Shown piece by piece: positions 5,288 through 5,459 of a stretch of DNA of 5,459 nt. Position numbers and translations under genes: made by a program. The notes under the pieces were generated by a model. It saw only the letters and a program-made list of their open reading frames with translations, searched no databases and was not told the origin of the DNA. The DNA is taken from contig JAFUEG010000361.1 in the NCBI GenBank assembly GCA_017464045.1, forward strand, positions 1 to 5,459, given 5' to 3'. This DNA comes from Lachnospiraceae bacterium. Lineage in GTDB: Bacteria > Bacillota_A > Clostridia > Lachnospirales > Lachnospiraceae. Position 1 is the first letter of the stretch. Each line of letters opens with the position of its first letter.

Positions 5288-5459
5288 TACAGTGTCATAA
5301 GGTTTTTTATCAAGGTTGAAATAGAGAATATTCTCGGCCTTAACACCGTTTTCGGTCAGTTCTCCGGCAATAAGGTTCATGATAGAAGATTTTCCGCATC
5401 GTCTGACGCCGGTTAAAACTTTGATAATCTCTGTTTCGTGATAGAAGCCACGGATCTTA
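5285..5459 (-). pseudogene. AAA_14-type ATPase, N-terminal fragment broken at the IS edge
   Basis: Read on the minus strand, this frame enters from the right window edge with KIRGFYHETEIIKVLTG, then the P-loop GVRRCGKSS, and reaches the conserved block ILYFNLDKKPYDTV before a TGA formed by the IS end. The G-x-RR-x-GKS P-loop followed about 30 residues later by an N-LD-K-Y block is the pattern of the AAA_14 ATPases that often carry a DUF4143 C-terminal domain. They are common in anaerobic Firmicutes and Bacteroidetes and their cellular role is poorly defined. The gene's first residues lie outside the window. The rest of the ATPase, which should continue leftwards, is absent: on the far side of the IS lies the intron gene instead. 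The protein is therefore truncated soon after its P-loop and presumably non-functional. Confidence 0.72.
5288..5292. repeat. Target site duplication, right copy (TACAG)
   Basis: TACAG immediately follows the right IS terminus and matches 2606-2610. The sequence beyond it belongs to a different gene from the sequence before the left copy. Confidence 0.7.

Noticed and set aside
5293..5459. A remnant of intron domain V/VI or coupling-protein 3' exon to the right of the IS
   Set aside because: The minus strand gives a coherent ATPase fragment with a P-loop. No domain V hairpin and no TraG-like continuation were seen on the plus strand.

Overview
The window looks like accessory DNA from a Gram-positive gut-type anaerobe (Clostridia, perhaps Lachnospiraceae-like). 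This rests on family resemblance only: a Tn1549/Tn916-type coupling-protein fragment, an LtrA-type group II intron, an IS21-family element and an AAA_14-type ATPase fragment, with strong AGGAGG-type ribosome binding sites. It holds three nested or abutting layers of damage rather than a normal operon.

Left (1-239): the 3'-truncated reading frame of a VirD4/TraG-type conjugative coupling protein, read up to just past its Walker A motif. At 240 it is interrupted by a group II intron (240-2610) that starts with GTGCG. The intron carries recognisable domain I-III RNA (about 240-800) and an LtrA-like reverse transcriptase/maturase/HNH protein (821 onward). The intron is cut off about 7-9 codons before the expected end of that protein, so the catalytic RNA domains V and VI and the 3' exon are absent from the window.

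Middle (2611-5287): a complete 2,677-bp IS21-family insertion sequence. It has 26-bp terminal inverted repeats (24/26 identical, TG...CA ends), a 5-bp direct repeat TACAG on both sides, three 17-bp subterminal repeats at each end with matching spacing, the transposase istA (2801-4360) and the helper ATPase istB (4357-5124) overlapping by ATGA. Upstream of istA is a strong nested RNA hairpin (2738-2793) whose 3' arm contains the whole istA Shine-Dalgarno sequence. A plausible internal promoter would start transcription inside the 5' arm. This is the layout expected if read-through transcripts are silenced while the element's own transcript is translated.

Right (5288-5459): the minus-strand N-terminal part of an AAA_14-type ATPase (P-loop GVRRCGKS), broken at the IS edge.

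The two IS flanks come from unrelated genes yet share a target duplication. So either the intron/ATPase junction existed before the IS landed, or the 5-bp match is chance and the junction comes from IS-mediated rearrangement or assembly. I see no wholly new gene system. The most interesting signals are the RBS-sequestering hairpin of the IS and the truncated intron stranded inside a conjugation gene.
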